The notes: generated by a model not told the origin, from the sequence alone. 64,000 nt of DNA from Anaeromyces robustus (GCA_002104895.1 MCFG01000120.1:62001-126000), one strand, 5' to 3'; shown: positions 1 through 13,815, numbered from the stretch's first letter. A program made the numbers and translations.

Positions 1-2361
1 CCTCATTTTTATTAGAAACTTTTGATTGATTGGTGGTATTTGATTTTATTGTTGTTGTTGTTGTTGATGATGATGTTGTTGTTGTTAAAGGTTTACTATT
101 ATTATTGACATGAAGGAAAATACATTTAATATTTGAACATTTACCAGTATTAGCAAATTCTGGACATTGATATAAATGCTTTTTTGGACAAGATAATCCT
201 TTTTCACATATACCTTTTAAAGCAAAATCTTTACAAATTTCTGCATTTTCATTTAATTTTACATGTACGTATGGACAATTATCATTTAAACAATTTCCAT
301 TTTGAAAATGTACACATAATGGTAATTTTTTTGGATTTTTGGAATGATCTAATAAACAATTTTTATCTTGACAATTACCTTTTAAAAATTTTGGACAAAG
401 TGACACATGATCAGGATCATGTATAAAACGACATTTTCTATTTTTACACTTTCCTTTTATATATATATATATATATATAATTTAAATATTATAATAATAT
501 AATAATATTTATCATTTATCATTATCATTTATTTATTTAATTTATACTGATTAGTTATAATAACAAATAAATATATTTTTATATTTATAAAAAAAAATTT
601 TTTTTAATATCTTACCAAATCTAATATAATAAGAACAATATGATATTGCTTTTTCTGAATTAACTAATTTATTGGTTCTTATTTATTTATTTATTTATTT
701 ATTTATTTTTTTAATTATAATTAATGAATTATATTTAAATGAATATGAATTAGTGTAATATGTAATATATTTTCATAGTATATTTTCATATTTATATTTT
801 ATATTTTTTTTTATATTTATCTATTTATTTATATGGATAGGCACATTAAATATATTATTATAATTTTTTTTTTTTTTTTTTGATTTTTTATTCAAACTTA
901 CAATAATAATGATTTTGTGATATTTTTTGTCAAATTTCCACTTTTTGTTCTATAATATAGATCATTTTTGTATTGAACTATTTTTGGTGTTATTTCAGCT
1001 TTATTTGTTTCTATTTATAATTTATTTAATCAATTTTTTTTTTTAAAATAAAATTAGAATTTTATATTTTTATAGTGACAATATATTTATGTATACAATA
1101 AAATATAATAAAAATTTACCTGTAACTTTTCTTACTAATTTTATACCTGTTGGACTCAATTTAAATTCTATACCATTTATTTTTACCATTCTTTGGTCTA
1201 TTTATATAATAATAATAAATAAAAATAAAAGTAAAACTAAATACATATATATATACATATATATTATAAAAAAATAATGTCATTATATATTATTACCTAA
1301 TGATTTATACACTGTTAATCTTCTACCATCTAAACTTTTTTGATATTTGACACCTAAAATAGTAGTTACTTGACCTGGTGGTAAATGTTTAACTGTTGCT
1401 ACAGTATCTTTTAAAAATGGTTTTCCCCTATTAATAATAGGAAGTGTTGTTTATTATTATTATTTTTTTTTTGATGTTAATATTAATTATTATTGAAGTA
1501 TTTAGTATTAAAAATTAATTTATAATGGGTTTATTATAATAAGTCCTTTTATAATATATATATATATATATAGATAGATAGATATTTGTTGATATTTTTC
1601 ATTATAGTTTTATAACAAAACAAAAAAAAAAATTTGTATATACATTTTTTCCAAAAAATCTTTATTTATTAGAGTGTTTCTTTTTTTAATAAATGGACTT
1701 TCTGCTTGTTTTTTAATAGCCAACAAGTTTTTATCTTTTTGTTTGTTCATTTCTTGATTATTATTAAATTTAATTAAATGATAATGTAAAAAAAAATATT
1801 TAAAGGTAATTTTAATTTTAATGATATAATATAATATTAAATATTTTTATAATATAAAAAATTATTTTCTTCTTTTTTTTAAAAAAATAATATGTTTATA
1901 ATTTATATATATTATATTATAACCATATTATAATTATACCTTCAAGTCTAATAAGTTTATTTCCTTTTTTTATATAAAGATTTTTACTACTATTTTGACT
2001 TTCGTTAGGTGTACCAACTTTAGGTGTTGAACTAGAAGAATTATTATTTATAAGTGTAACATTTCTTGAAGGTTTATAATATGGTTTATAGTATGGTGAA
2101 CTAGTTCCACTTGACGTTTTAGTTTCTTGAACTTGATGTTTACGTTTATTAATTGCCTCTATTTGAAATGTATATATTTTTAAATTTTAAAAAATATATA
2201 TATATATTTTTAAATTTTAAAAAATATATATATATATTTTTTTATTTTAATAATAATATATAAGAATATAAATAAAGAAATAGACATATATTATTATTAT
2301 TTAATAATGTACCTGATAGTAAAGCAATTTGATTTAATAAATCTTTTGTTGATGAACTCAT
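1..2361 (-). CDS. Five-finger CCCH zinc-finger protein, ZC3H3/Red5-like (3' end outside window)
   Basis: Eight exons read on the minus strand, roughly 2361-2313, 2163-1940, 1755-1655, 1436-1297, 1203-1120, 1000-902, 655-615 and 456-1. The protein starts MSSSTKDLLNQIALLS, then has a basic Ser-rich stretch. Three short repeats of the type found upstream of the fingers in ZC3H3 follow, for example VKINGIEFKLSPTGIKLVRK. Then come five CCCH fingers with spacings CX8CX4CX3H, CX7CX4CX3H, CX7CX4CX3H, CX8CX5CX3H and CX8CX4CX3H, and a Thr/Ser-rich tail cut by the window edge. Five fingers with this spacing and the 'GxxFxLSPxGxKLVR' motifs are the layout of animal ZC3H3 and fission-yeast Red5, nuclear factors for polyadenylated RNA export and the MTREC/NURS RNA surveillance complex. 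Most exon junctions agree in phase. The join between exons 6 and 7 does not with the splice sites I can see, so a micro-exon or a different donor is likely there. Confidence 0.72.
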
Positions 2362-3524
2362 TACTAATAATATATATTTTGATAATAATTATGTAAACAA
2401 GTGATGTATATTGGATGAATAATAACTAATTATTATAATAAAAATATAAATTAAATTGATTTCATAGATGGACAATATTATTATATATTATTAAGTATTA
2501 ACGTATAAGAAATTTTTTAATATTTTTGAAAGTAAAATAATAATAATAATATAAAAAAAGAGTATTATTATTGTTATAATTGTTTTTTATAAAATTTAAA
2601 AATATTGACTTTATATAATGTGATAATGTGAAGTATTCTTTAATTATAATATTCTTAAATTAAATATATTTGAGAATATGAATGCAAGGTATAATATTAT
2701 ATTTTTATAATGTACCTTTAATTTTTAATAAACATTTATTATTTATTTTAGAATATTTTGTTTCTTTTACAGAAACTAATAAATTATATTTAATATTATT
2801 TGATTTAATAAGTATGTTTTTTTTTTTTATACTTATTATAGATAAATATTTAAATGTTTAATAATATATAAGAATAATAAAAAAATTTTTTTTTAAAAAA
2901 AAAACCTTTTTTTAGTAATTAAAAATTTAATTATTTAAAATTTTAATTAATATTATTGGGTAATTATATTATCTGTGGTTATAATACTAAAATTATAAAT
3001 AATTTATTCACATTAATAACTTTGGTAATTTGATGGTAAAAAAAAAAAGTTAGTTTAATATTATTACTATCTTTCTTTTCCTTTTTTTTTTTCAAAGAAC
3101 TATTTATCAATTATTTAATTTATAAAATGAATATATATGGTCAAAATAATTAAAGGATTTTATTAAAATATAAAATATCATATATCAATAACATAAAATG
3201 AAAAAATATAGTTAAAATAGTATGAAAAATCTTATTATTATAAATATGTTTTTTTAATATAATTAATATTTTTTATAAAACATATTTAAAATAACAAAGT
3301 AATTAATATGATGTCAGTTATTATTGAATGCCTCATGCTATAAGGTATATATTAGGAAAATAAATAATAGATTTCTTTTGTTAGCCATAAAATAATAAAT
3401 TTGAAAATACTAAAATTCTCAACTTTTTCAATTGTATTAAATTTATATATTTTTAATAAAAAAACATTTACAATTTTATGGTTTTTAAACTTTGTATTTA
3501 TCAATATATTTATTTTGTAAATAA

Positions 3525-3604
3525 ATAATAATAATAATAAATAATAATAATAAATAATAATAATTAATAATAATAAATAATAATAATATTTAATAATAAT
3601 ATTT

Positions 3605-3636
<32 letters not shown>

Positions 3637-3760
3637 TAAATAATAAATAATAATTATAATGATGAATAATAATAATAATAATAATGAATAATAAGAAATA
3701 ATAATAAAAATAATAATAAATATAAAATATTAATTAGCAATAAATAATAATAATAATAAT
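3525..3760. repeat. Imperfect (TAA)n trinucleotide block
   Basis: About 235 bases made almost only of TAA units with occasional single-base interruptions and short GATGAA insertions. It is a low-complexity microsatellite with no open frame. Confidence 0.8.
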
Positions 3761-3839
3761 TTTTTTATTATAAAGTATTATCAACCATTTTGGATTGTTA
3801 ATTATATTGTATTGAATTTTATTATTATAAAAAAAGTTA

Positions 3840-3915
3840 AATAAAAAAACTATAGTAAAATCTATAATAAAATCAAATCGAATTTTATTATAGATTTTAT
3901 TATAGTTTTTTTATT
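3840..3915. repeat. Inverted repeat, 34-bp arms with 8-nt spacer
   Basis: The left arm (3840-3873) and right arm (3882-3915) are reverse complements with a single mismatch, which would be a G-U wobble in RNA. They are separated by CAAATCGA. The arms are AT-rich but not simple repeats: each carries CTATAGTAAAATC-like sequence. This could be a MITE-like fold-back remnant or a cruciform-forming site; no gene is adjacent. Confidence 0.7.
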
Positions 3916-4654
3916 CTTTTTTATATAATTATCATTTAAATATCACTTATTAAATATAATTTAAGTGAATGAATAATATGAAATTGTATACAATATTAAA
4001 TACTAAGTTAATGTTAATGTTTGTAACAATCGTGTAATAATGTTATGACTAAATAAAGTACAATTACATTACATAGTTACAATTTTGTTTTGCATAGAAG
4101 TTGCGGTAAAAAAAAAAAAATTTTTTTTTTTAAAGAATAATTTTATTTTAATAACTTTAATATATAATAATAAATTTTAGGAATATATTTATTACTAAAT
4201 ATATAATTTAATTACTCCTAAAATTGTTTTATTTTGGTTTTATTACACGAAGGAAACCAAAAATAAAACATTAACTACTACAAAATATAAACGTTTTTCT
4301 CAAATGAAAATTTAGATTTAAAAAGTAAATGAGAATTAATTATGTTTTAAATTCTTTTAAATATAAATATAAATATAAATATAAATAAAATTTTAAAAAG
4401 TAAAAAAAAAAAAAAAAGAATGGTTTTAAGTAATTTTTCTTTAGGGTTAAAATTTTGTTTACATTATTTAATATTTAATATATATTAATATTAATAAAGA
4501 TTAATAAAGGAATTATATTCAATTTATATAAATAAGGTATAATCATTATTAATCATGATTTTTTTTTTTTTAAAAAAAATTATTATTCATAGTAAATCAT
4601 TATTTATTAATTATTATTTAATAAACCCCCCATATTTAAAAAAAATATTTATTA

Positions 4655-4722
4655 TATTATATAATATAATATAACATAATATAATATAATACAATATAAT
4701 ATAATATAATATAATATAATAA
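4655..4722. repeat. (TAATA)n pentanucleotide microsatellite
   Basis: About thirteen copies of a five-base TAATA unit with a few substitutions. The same pentamer recurs in shorter form near 7140, 12340 and 37940. Confidence 0.75.
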
Positions 4723-5398
4723 ATTTTATTTCTATTCTACTAACTACTCATAAATAATAATAATTTTTATTATAAGTTTTATTATAATTTTTATTATTAT
4801 TTTTGACATATACATATAAATAGTTATATTAAATTTAAAGTAATATAAACATATAAATATAACTCTAACTTATAACTATAGATATAAAAAGATTGTTTAT
4901 TTATAATTAAAAGTACTTTTTCAATATCTTTGTTATTATTTAATTACAGTTTTATAATTCTATTTAATTTCATATATATTTTATTTTATGACTAATATAT
5001 TCCTTAATATATTGTATATTATATTTTTATAATAATTATATTTAATCAATCATAAATAAAGTTTTAAACTTTTTTCTTTTGTTTTACCTATTAATTTTGG
5101 TAGATTAAATAATAAATTAATTAAATAATATATTCATTTATACTTTTATATATTATATAATTTAATTTTTTTTAAAATTTTTTTTATGTTATTTTGATAT
5201 TAATATTGTATATAAAAAAAATTGAATGGTGGTACAAATCATTAAGTTTTGAAAATGTCACTTTTTTTAATACTATATATATTTAAATATATTATTAAAT
5301 ATATTTACAATATATTGAATTTTATTGGTTTTATTATTCTTAGGATGAAAATGTAAATTAAGAAAGAAAAAAAGTTTAATATTTTTGTGTAATACAAA

Positions 5399-5568
<170 letters not shown>

Positions 5569-5999
5569 TCTTTTTTAGTGTATTTTCTATAATGTAAACA
5601 ATTATAAACAATATTAATTGTAAAATTTTTATTATTATTTTAATATATTAATAATATATTTTTTATATTTTGTTCTATTTAAATAATAGTACATTACATT
5701 ATTTATGTTTATTTTTTTATTTGTTAGAATTTTAAAATTTGTAAAATTTTAAAAATGGATTTTTACTTAAATAATTATATATAAAGAATAATTAAATATA
5801 TATATGTATAATATAAATAATTTTATACTATCAAATAAATAAATAAATAAATAAATAAATTAATGCAATATATGTTTTGTTTTGTAAATATTTACTATGA
5901 ATACTAACCTAACTTTATGCATACATACATCAATCGAAATAAAAAAATTGTTTTTGTAATTTCTTGTTGATTAGTTGTTTCAGAAGGTTCAGAAGGTTC

Positions 6000-6400
6000 A
6001 ATAGAAGTTGTAGTAGTAGTAATTTTAGTAATTTTAGTAGTTTTAGTAATAGTAATTTTAGTAGTAGTAATTTTGGTAATTTTGGTAATTTTAGAAGAAG
6101 TATTAGTAGTAGTTATAGTAGTAGTAATTTTAGTAGTTTTAATAGTAGTAGTAATATTAGTAATTTTAGTAGTTTTAGTAATAGTAATTTTAGTAGTAGT
6201 AATTTTGGTAATTTTGGTAATTTTAGAAGAAGTATTAGTAGTAGTTATAGTAGTAGTAATTTTAGTAGTTTTAATAGTAGTAGTAATATTAGTAATTTTA
6301 GTAGTTTTAGTAATAGTAATTTTAGTAGTAGTAATTTTGGTAATTTTGGTAATTTTAGAAGAAGTATTAGTAATAGTTGTAGTAGAATAGTAAAAGTAAT
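6000..6400. repeat. 132-bp higher-order minisatellite built from TAGTAG/TTTTAG triplets
   Basis: Two complete 132-bp copies (6093-6224 and 6225-6356) appear identical and are flanked by partial copies on both sides. The unit is itself made of degenerate GTA/TTT/TAG triplets. The period is 44 codons, so frames stay open through it on both strands. The plus frame (5964-6488) gives a Ser/Asn/Phe peptide. The minus frame (6407-5904) gives a Thr/Ile/Lys peptide that continues into SIEPSEPSETTNQQEITKT. Neither frame has a convincing start, splice acceptor or flanking domain, so I treat it as a repeat. A decayed Thr-rich linker exon on the minus strand is the main alternative. Confidence 0.7.
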
Positions 6401-6489
6401 TAATTGTTTAGTAGACGTCTTGTATTTTCCTCATAACAAACATAATCATTTTACTAAGCATTCTTTGTACATGTGTAATACAAAGTAAC

Positions 6490-7898
6490 AAAAAATACAA
6501 TTATAAATATAATATAATAAACTTTTATATAATATAATATAATAAATAAATAAATAAATAAATAAATAAATAGTAACAAATAAATAAATACTAAACATAT
6601 TATTATTAGTAGATTTTTAGTATTGAAATAGAAAATACTAAAAAAATATAGTAATAATTCTTACATAAGTATTAAGTTTATTATAATGGTATATAAAAGA
6701 TTATTCAAACTACCTTTATTTTTTTATTTTTTTTATTTTATAATTTTAATAATAATCTTCTTTATTTTTTTATTTTTTTTATTTTATAATTTTAATAATA
6801 GTAGTCTTTTTTATTTTATAATTTTAATAATGATCTTTTTTATTTTAATAAATTAAATAAAAAACTTTTATTCCATTGCTAAAATTATGCTATTGAAAAA
6901 CTTTAATATAAGGATAAATTCTTAATATTAATATTTATAATTCTTATAAAATGAAAGTATTTTGGAATTATCAACAATTACTCCGAAAAAATGAATCATT
7001 ATTTCTTATTTATAATCATAATTTATTTAATATCAATTATTATTTATTTACTTCAAATAACAAATTTATTTACTTCATTATACACAAATTATTTATTTTT
7101 TTGTTTATTTAATCTATCTTTTAATTAGAATATATTAAATTATATTATATTATATAATATTATTATATTATATTATATTATATTATATTATAAATAGCTT
7201 TTTTACCTATGGTTAAAGAATACCATATATTACCAATAAACTTAAATATATATTTAATATATTATAAAACCCTTAAAATTATTTATATAGGAATTAATTT
7301 TGATTTTATATTTAATATATTATAAATATATAAATAATATATTAAAATTTTATTTATTATATTTATTGAAAATTTTTGTGCAATGTTATTTTAATTAAAA
7401 TCAATAAATAAATTAAAATGTCGATTCTTAGAAAATATACTTAATATAATATATTTTATATAAAGTAATATATTGTCTATTAAATAAAGAATATATTATA
7501 TTAAATAATTTAGTAAGTGATTATGTGTCAAATCGTATTTTTTTCATAATTATTATTATTATATTAAAAAGTATTTTTTTTTTTTAAATATATAGTATTA
7601 AATATTAAATATTAAATATAAAATAAAAAAAAATTTTATTATATATAATTTTGATTATTAATATTATTAATATATTATATTATTCATAATTTATTTATTT
7701 AATAATTATTATTTATTTATTTTTTTATTTTTTGACTTTACTTTACTTATTTATTTATTTATTATATAAAATAAATAAGCGTATTTAAATAATATCTATT
7801 TAATTATTATGTAATATTTATTTAATTAATTATTTAATTATTTAATTATTTAATTATTTAATTATAAATAATGGTTTTTATTATTATTATTATTATTA

Positions 7899-7940
<42 letters not shown>

Positions 7941-9461
7941 TTACTAATAGTTATAAATATTTATTTATTTATTTATTTTTGTTATTTTTAATAGTTTAAT
8001 TTTTTTTAATATATTGTAGTATATCACAAATAAATTATAATATATAGTTTTAATTAATTTAATTTATTTTTTCTATTTCAATTAATATTTTCTTCTTTTT
8101 TTTTTTTTATTATTATCTTCAAATTTCTCTTCATTTTTTTCATTTTATATATTTTTATTTTTTTCTATTTTATTTTTATTCTTCTTAGTATATTTTTTTT
8201 TTATTAGTTTATTATATAAATATTATTTTTTTTTAATAATTAATATTAAATATAGTAAATAATAGAAAGAGATTAAATTTAATATTAAGAAAAAAAAAAA
8301 GAATAAAATTAAAAAAATAAAATTAATAAGGATTAAATTAATTTATTATTGTTAATTAAAAATATATAATCATGATTTAATATATTATATTTTAGATTAA
8401 ACCATTTAATTTAAAATGTATTAAAAGAATTAACGTTAATTATCATAATATTATACTATAGAAGCTTAGTAGTATTTTTTAAAAAAAAAATAATCTTTGT
8501 ATCATGTTTATATTAGATTATTAATATCGAAACGTTAATAAAAAAAAAACAAAACCAAAACCTAAACCAAAACAAAACAAAAAACGAAGTAAATATAACA
8601 TAAAAGTGTAAAAAATAAAAATCAATACAAATCCAATAATTATTCATTTATATAAATATTTTATATCATAATTATATTAAGTCATTAATTTAAGAAATAA
8701 ATCTTTAAAATATAAAGAATAATAGAAAATAATAAATTAATTTAAACTTCTTTAAAACATAAAAGGAAAGTCATATTCAAATATTGTTATTAATATCACT
8801 CTTTTTTTTTTTTTTTTTTTGAATAACGTATATTGATTAAATAATATTTTTAATCGAAAAAAAGTGTTACTTTTTTTTTTAAAACAAAAATAAAAAGAAA
8901 GATTTAATGTATATATTATAATATATAAATTAAATATTTCTATATAAAAATAAGATTGTAAAAAAAAAAAGAAAAAATTATATTATATATTCATACTATA
9001 CATTAGAAGAAATAAAGAGGAAAACTTTTAGAACATTAGATGATAAAAATTATACAATAATTATTTTTGTGAGGTAAGCTAATAATATAATTTAAATAAT
9101 CTAATAAAATATATTTATATATTAAATATATTAAAATATTCTAACATAATTTATTTATTTTTATATATGTATATAAATAGAAAGAAATAGCATTTAATTA
9201 ATTTAAGGATTTGATAATATTTATAATCTTAATAAATATTTTTTATTAGTTATAGAAATTATTTAATAATTACACATAAATAATTAGTATAATAGAGAAA
9301 AACACATATAAAGTATAAAAATAAATATTAATAACTATAAATTTACTTGAATATTCTTTTTTTTTTTTTTTAAAAGTATTGGAAATAAGAGGAAAAAATA
9401 ATAAAAAAAAAAAAGAATTTTTTTATAATTAAAAAAAATAAAAGTAAATAAATAAATAAAT
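6490..9461. other. Gene-free AT-rich region upstream of the 9462 gene
   Basis: It contains an imperfect tandem repeat of a unit ending TATAATTTTAATAAT at about 6716-6840, TAATA runs near 7140-7195, TTTAATTA tandem units near 7825-7862, (TTA)n at 7880-7940 and several poly-T or poly-A tracts. No open frame with normal amino-acid composition was found. The last few hundred bases are presumably the promoter and 5' UTR of the gene that starts at 9462. Confidence 0.6.
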
Positions 9462-11287
9462 ATGAAACAAACAGCTCATTCTGTAAATTCAAGTAAAAAT
9501 TTATTATTGATAAATAATAATCCAAATAGGGATAATAATACTGAAACTTCGAATGAAACATATTCTCATTTAACAACACCGGAGGTTAAATCCATTCAAC
9601 AACGTATCATAAATGATATACCAAACCTTTCTTATAACTATAATAACTCTATAAATAATTATAATAATAATAATAACAATCGTATAAGTAATCAAAATAA
9701 TATATCATATAATAATTTAATTATTAATACACCAAGTAATAATATTCTTGTTAATAATAGCCTTTCTAATAATAATAACAATAATAATTCTATTCTAATG
9801 AGTAACTCATCGAATGTTAATAATAGTTTTAGTTTAAATAATAATTCTACTCGTAATTTATTAGGAAATAATACATTAAACGCTCTGAATACTAGTATGA
9901 ATCAAATACGTCATTCTAGTACTCCACTTATTAGTACTAGTTTTAATAATAGTTTTCAAAATAATACCATGCAGCAGTTACAATCTCCTTCACCTAACCT
10001 TTTAACTCCAGTGAATACTTCTAATATTAATAACAACAGTATGAATAACAGTATGAATAACAGTATGAATAATAGTTTTAATAATATGAATTCAAGTAGT
10101 CATAATATGAAAATATTAAATTCAATAGATATACCAGTGACTACCTCTTTGAATAAAACTATAACTAATAAAGGTGCTAATTCTCCTCCAGTTCCTCCTC
10201 TTTCTATAGGAAAGGATGATTCTGTTTATGAAGAAGAAAAAGATAATCAGATAGTTGTTGTTATTGATCCAAGTACTTTACTTCTTCCTGTAGATGAAGT
10301 TCCTAATACAACGTAAGCTTTTTTTATCTTTTTTTTTTTTAAAAAAAAATATTTAATTATTTGTTTTTTTTTTTTTTTTATTTATATTAACGTTTTATTT
10401 ATATTAAAAAATATATTAAATTTTATTTTCATTAATAATTGAAAAAAAAAATTTATATTATAATTTAAAAATTAATATATAGTCCTGATCCTAAGAAGAT
10501 ACCTAATTCAGTTGAGGATTGGATTAAATATCATGCTGCTATAGATCCAGAAAGAAAATTTTTATCACCAGATGAACCACCATCAAAAATTCCAATTTTA
10601 GAATCTATGATTCCTTTAGATGAGGTTATAACGCCACAACGTTCTGTCTCATGTAGAATACGTTTATTACAACAACAAAGAAGAAAGAAAGCACAAGAAT
10701 TAGCTGAACAAGAAAAACTTATACAACAAAGTAATTCAAAATCTTTGAATAATGCTATGAATAATGATGCTATCGTATACTCAAGTCCATCAATAAAAAT
10801 GCCTTCAGCTGTTAGATCATCTAAAAAGGTTAAAGCAGAAAATACAAATATTAGAAATTCAACTAACAGATTTACCAATCAAAAAACTTCTCCAAGATTC
10901 CAACTTTGTACTTATAATAAATGTGAATGGATAGCAACAAATAAATGTGAAAAATGTTCAAATCTTTGTTGTCTTGATCACAGTCATAGATTTTATTATT
11001 TCTTACCAAGTCTTTTCTCACCAAAATATTATTGTCCAGATTGTATGAATTCAGTATCAAAGTTTTGGAAATATACATATTTTATTTTTGGAACATTATG
11101 TGTATTATTGTTAATAATAGGTTCTATATATAATTCTAAAGCTCATAGTCATAAAATGGATAATGTAGTCTTTACATTATTTTGTATTGTTGTGGCTTCA
11201 TTAATACTATCGTCTTATTCATTAGCCTATTTTAGTAATCAATACACGGATAAAACAAAAGATAGTGAAAGACTTTTATTAGATTAA
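9462..11287 (+). CDS. Asn-rich protein with B-box-like zinc motif and two C-terminal membrane helices
   Basis: Two exons, 9462-10312 and 10483-11287, join in phase across a GTAAGC...TATAG intron, giving 551 residues. Residues 1-260 are Asn/Ser low complexity, including tandem NNSM units. A charged middle segment follows (DWIKYHAAIDPERKFLSPDE) and then a helical Gln/Arg/Lys stretch (LLQQQRRKKAQELAEQEKL). A Cys/His cluster begins LCTYNKCEWIATNKCEKC and continues to a CLDHSH element and a CPDC, which suggests a zinc-binding, B-box-like fold just before the membrane. Two hydrophobic helices follow: FIFGTLCVLLLIIGSI and VFTLFCIVVASLILSSYSLA. The tail ends ERLLLD. I do not recognise the family. An endomembrane protein with a cytosolic N terminus and zinc module is a reasonable inference. 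Confidence 0.8.
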
Positions 11288-13189
11288 AAATGATTTTAAA
11301 TATTATATACTACAACAAAATATATCAAAACCAAGATTAAAAAAATTAATAATAAGCATAATTTTCTAGATGAAAAAAAGTTTTTTTTTTTTTCTTTCTT
11401 TCTTATATTTTATTTATTTGTTAAAAATTTTTTTTTTTTGTTTTTCATATTATTAAGTATTTTGTTTTAATTATATTATTATTATTATTATTATTATATA
11501 TTTTTACCATTTAGAATAATATAGAAAAAAATATAATTATATGTTTCTTTTTTTTTCATTAGTAATAGAATTTAAAAACGATTTATTGAATTATTTGATT
11601 TTTTTTTTTAATTAAAATTAATTGAAAAAAAAAAAAAAAAAAAAAAGAAAGAAAAACATATATATTTAAAATCAAAAACAAACAAACAAATAAATAATAA
11701 TAATAATATTAAGTATTAAAGCAAAAGAAAAAAAAAATAGCAATATTTTCAACAATTAAAAGAAATAAATATAAGAAAAAAAAAAGAAACTTTTTTTCAT
11801 CTAATTATAAAAAGAATTCACATTAATGTGAGAGTACAAGTACAAGGATAAAAAAGTAAAAAAAAAATTTTAATCTTGGATTTTTAAATCATAACTATTT
11901 ATTATACATAAATTGAAGCATATATATATATACACAAAAAAAAAAAAAATAAAAAACAATAGAAAAAGCAAAGTTAAAATCCATTTCAAAACTAAAAAAA
12001 AAAGTAACAACCAAATAAAACACAAAGCAAAAAAAAAAAAAAAAAAAGAACAAAAAAAAGAACAAAAAAAAAAAACAAACAAAAAAAAAAACAAAAAAAC
12101 ACTAAAAATCAAAAGCAATAAAAGGAAAAATAAAAAACTAAAAACAAAAAAAAAAACAAAAAAAAATATAAAAACAAAAAAAAACAAAAAACAATAAAAC
12201 TAAAAATAAAAAAACACAGAAAAAAGAAAAAAAAAATTTTGAAACAAGAAAAATTATAACTGAAAATTACAATCCGATAAACAAATATAATATAATATAT
12301 ATTTTATTATTAATAATAGTATATCTATAATTAGAATAATATAATATAATATAATATAATATAATATCATATAAAGCACTCATTTTATTTAAAAATAATT
12401 TTTTTGTGATTTTCTTTTATTATTTTTTTTTTTAAATCAATATTACATTTATAATTTTTTTTATTATTTTAATAAATAAAAAATATCAATTAACATGTTT
12501 TTTTTTCTAATTAATGGGATAAAACAATAAAAATTAAAAAAAAAAAGTAAAACTAATTTATTATAAAAATGAAATTATATATAAAAAAATATAAGAAAAT
12601 AAATAAATCTATATAAAAATATATATCAAATATTGAAATATTATTAATAATGAATATATAATAATTTGAATAATAATATGAATGAAAATTTTATAATAAT
12701 TTAATTTTAATTAAATTATTATTAATTCGATTTTCTTTCCTTTTTATTATAGAAAATATTATATTATTTTTATTATTATGTATATTTTTTTTTCCTTTTT
12801 TTCTTATTTTTTCTTTTCATTTTTATTTTTTATTTAATCTAAGAAAATATTGAATAACATATATATTTATATTTATTATAATAATATTTTTTTGAGTATT
12901 TGTTACTTTTGAAAAAAAAAAAAAAAAATAAAATAAAATGTTCCACAAAGTGCCACTCTTGTAACATGTGGTCCTTTTTTTTTCATATAATATATTTTTT
13001 AATATTATTATTATCATAATTTTCTATTATTTATAGATTTAATAATTTTAAGTACACTATAATTTCAAATTTTAGTTAGAAAACTCTATAATAAATAATA
13101 GTTTAATTAACAGTATTAAATATATTACATATTATTATTATTAATTAATAATTAATACTATTATATTCTTATTAATTTATTTACTTATT

Positions 13190-13342
<153 letters not shown>

Positions 13343-13761
13343 ATTCTTATTAATATATTTACTTATTATTCGTTTATTTATTTATTATTTTTTATTAATA
13401 GATTTTTATTATATTTATCATTTTTAATTAATTAGATTTATTATATAATTAATTATAAATAGTAAAATAATATTTATAATAGTAATTATAATTATTAATA
13501 ATTAATAATTAATTATTAATTAACACTATTATAATTATTTTCTTAAAATGACTTTTTTTTTTAAAAAAAAATATTCATATGTCAAAAATAAAAATTTAAA
13601 AAAAAAAACTTAAACAATCAGTTGAAATTAATTAATAATTTTTAATAATTTAAAAAGTTAATAAATTAAGTTTTACAATAATTAAAAATGAAATAAAAAA
13701 TAAATTAATTGAAATATAAATAAAATAAGAGAAAATAAAATATTGAAAATTATAATATATT

Positions 13762-13815
13762 ATAAAATAAAATAAAATAAAATAAAATAAAATAAAATAA
13801 AATAAAATAAAATAA
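13762..13815. repeat. (AAAAT)n pentanucleotide microsatellite
   Basis: About ten consecutive TAAAA units. The minus frame reads as repeating FYFIL and is not a gene. Confidence 0.9.

Larger units (their letters stand above)
2362..5398. other. Gene-free AT-rich intergenic region
   Basis: No coding-like stretch was found on either strand. It holds homopolymers, an imperfect (TAA)n block at about 3525-3760, a long hairpin at 3840-3915 and a (TAATA)n pentanucleotide run at about 4655-4722. The first few hundred bases to the right of 2361 should contain the promoter of the minus-strand CCCH gene, but no distinct element stands out. Confidence 0.6.

Noticed and set aside
5964-6488. 174-residue Ser/Asn/Phe-rich open frame
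   Set aside because: It is read from the 132-bp minisatellite, both strands are open because the period is a multiple of three, and there is no supporting start context or flanking domain.
11913-12197. Lys/Asn-rich open frame
   Set aside because: It is translated from an A-rich low-complexity tract and its composition is only that of the repeat.
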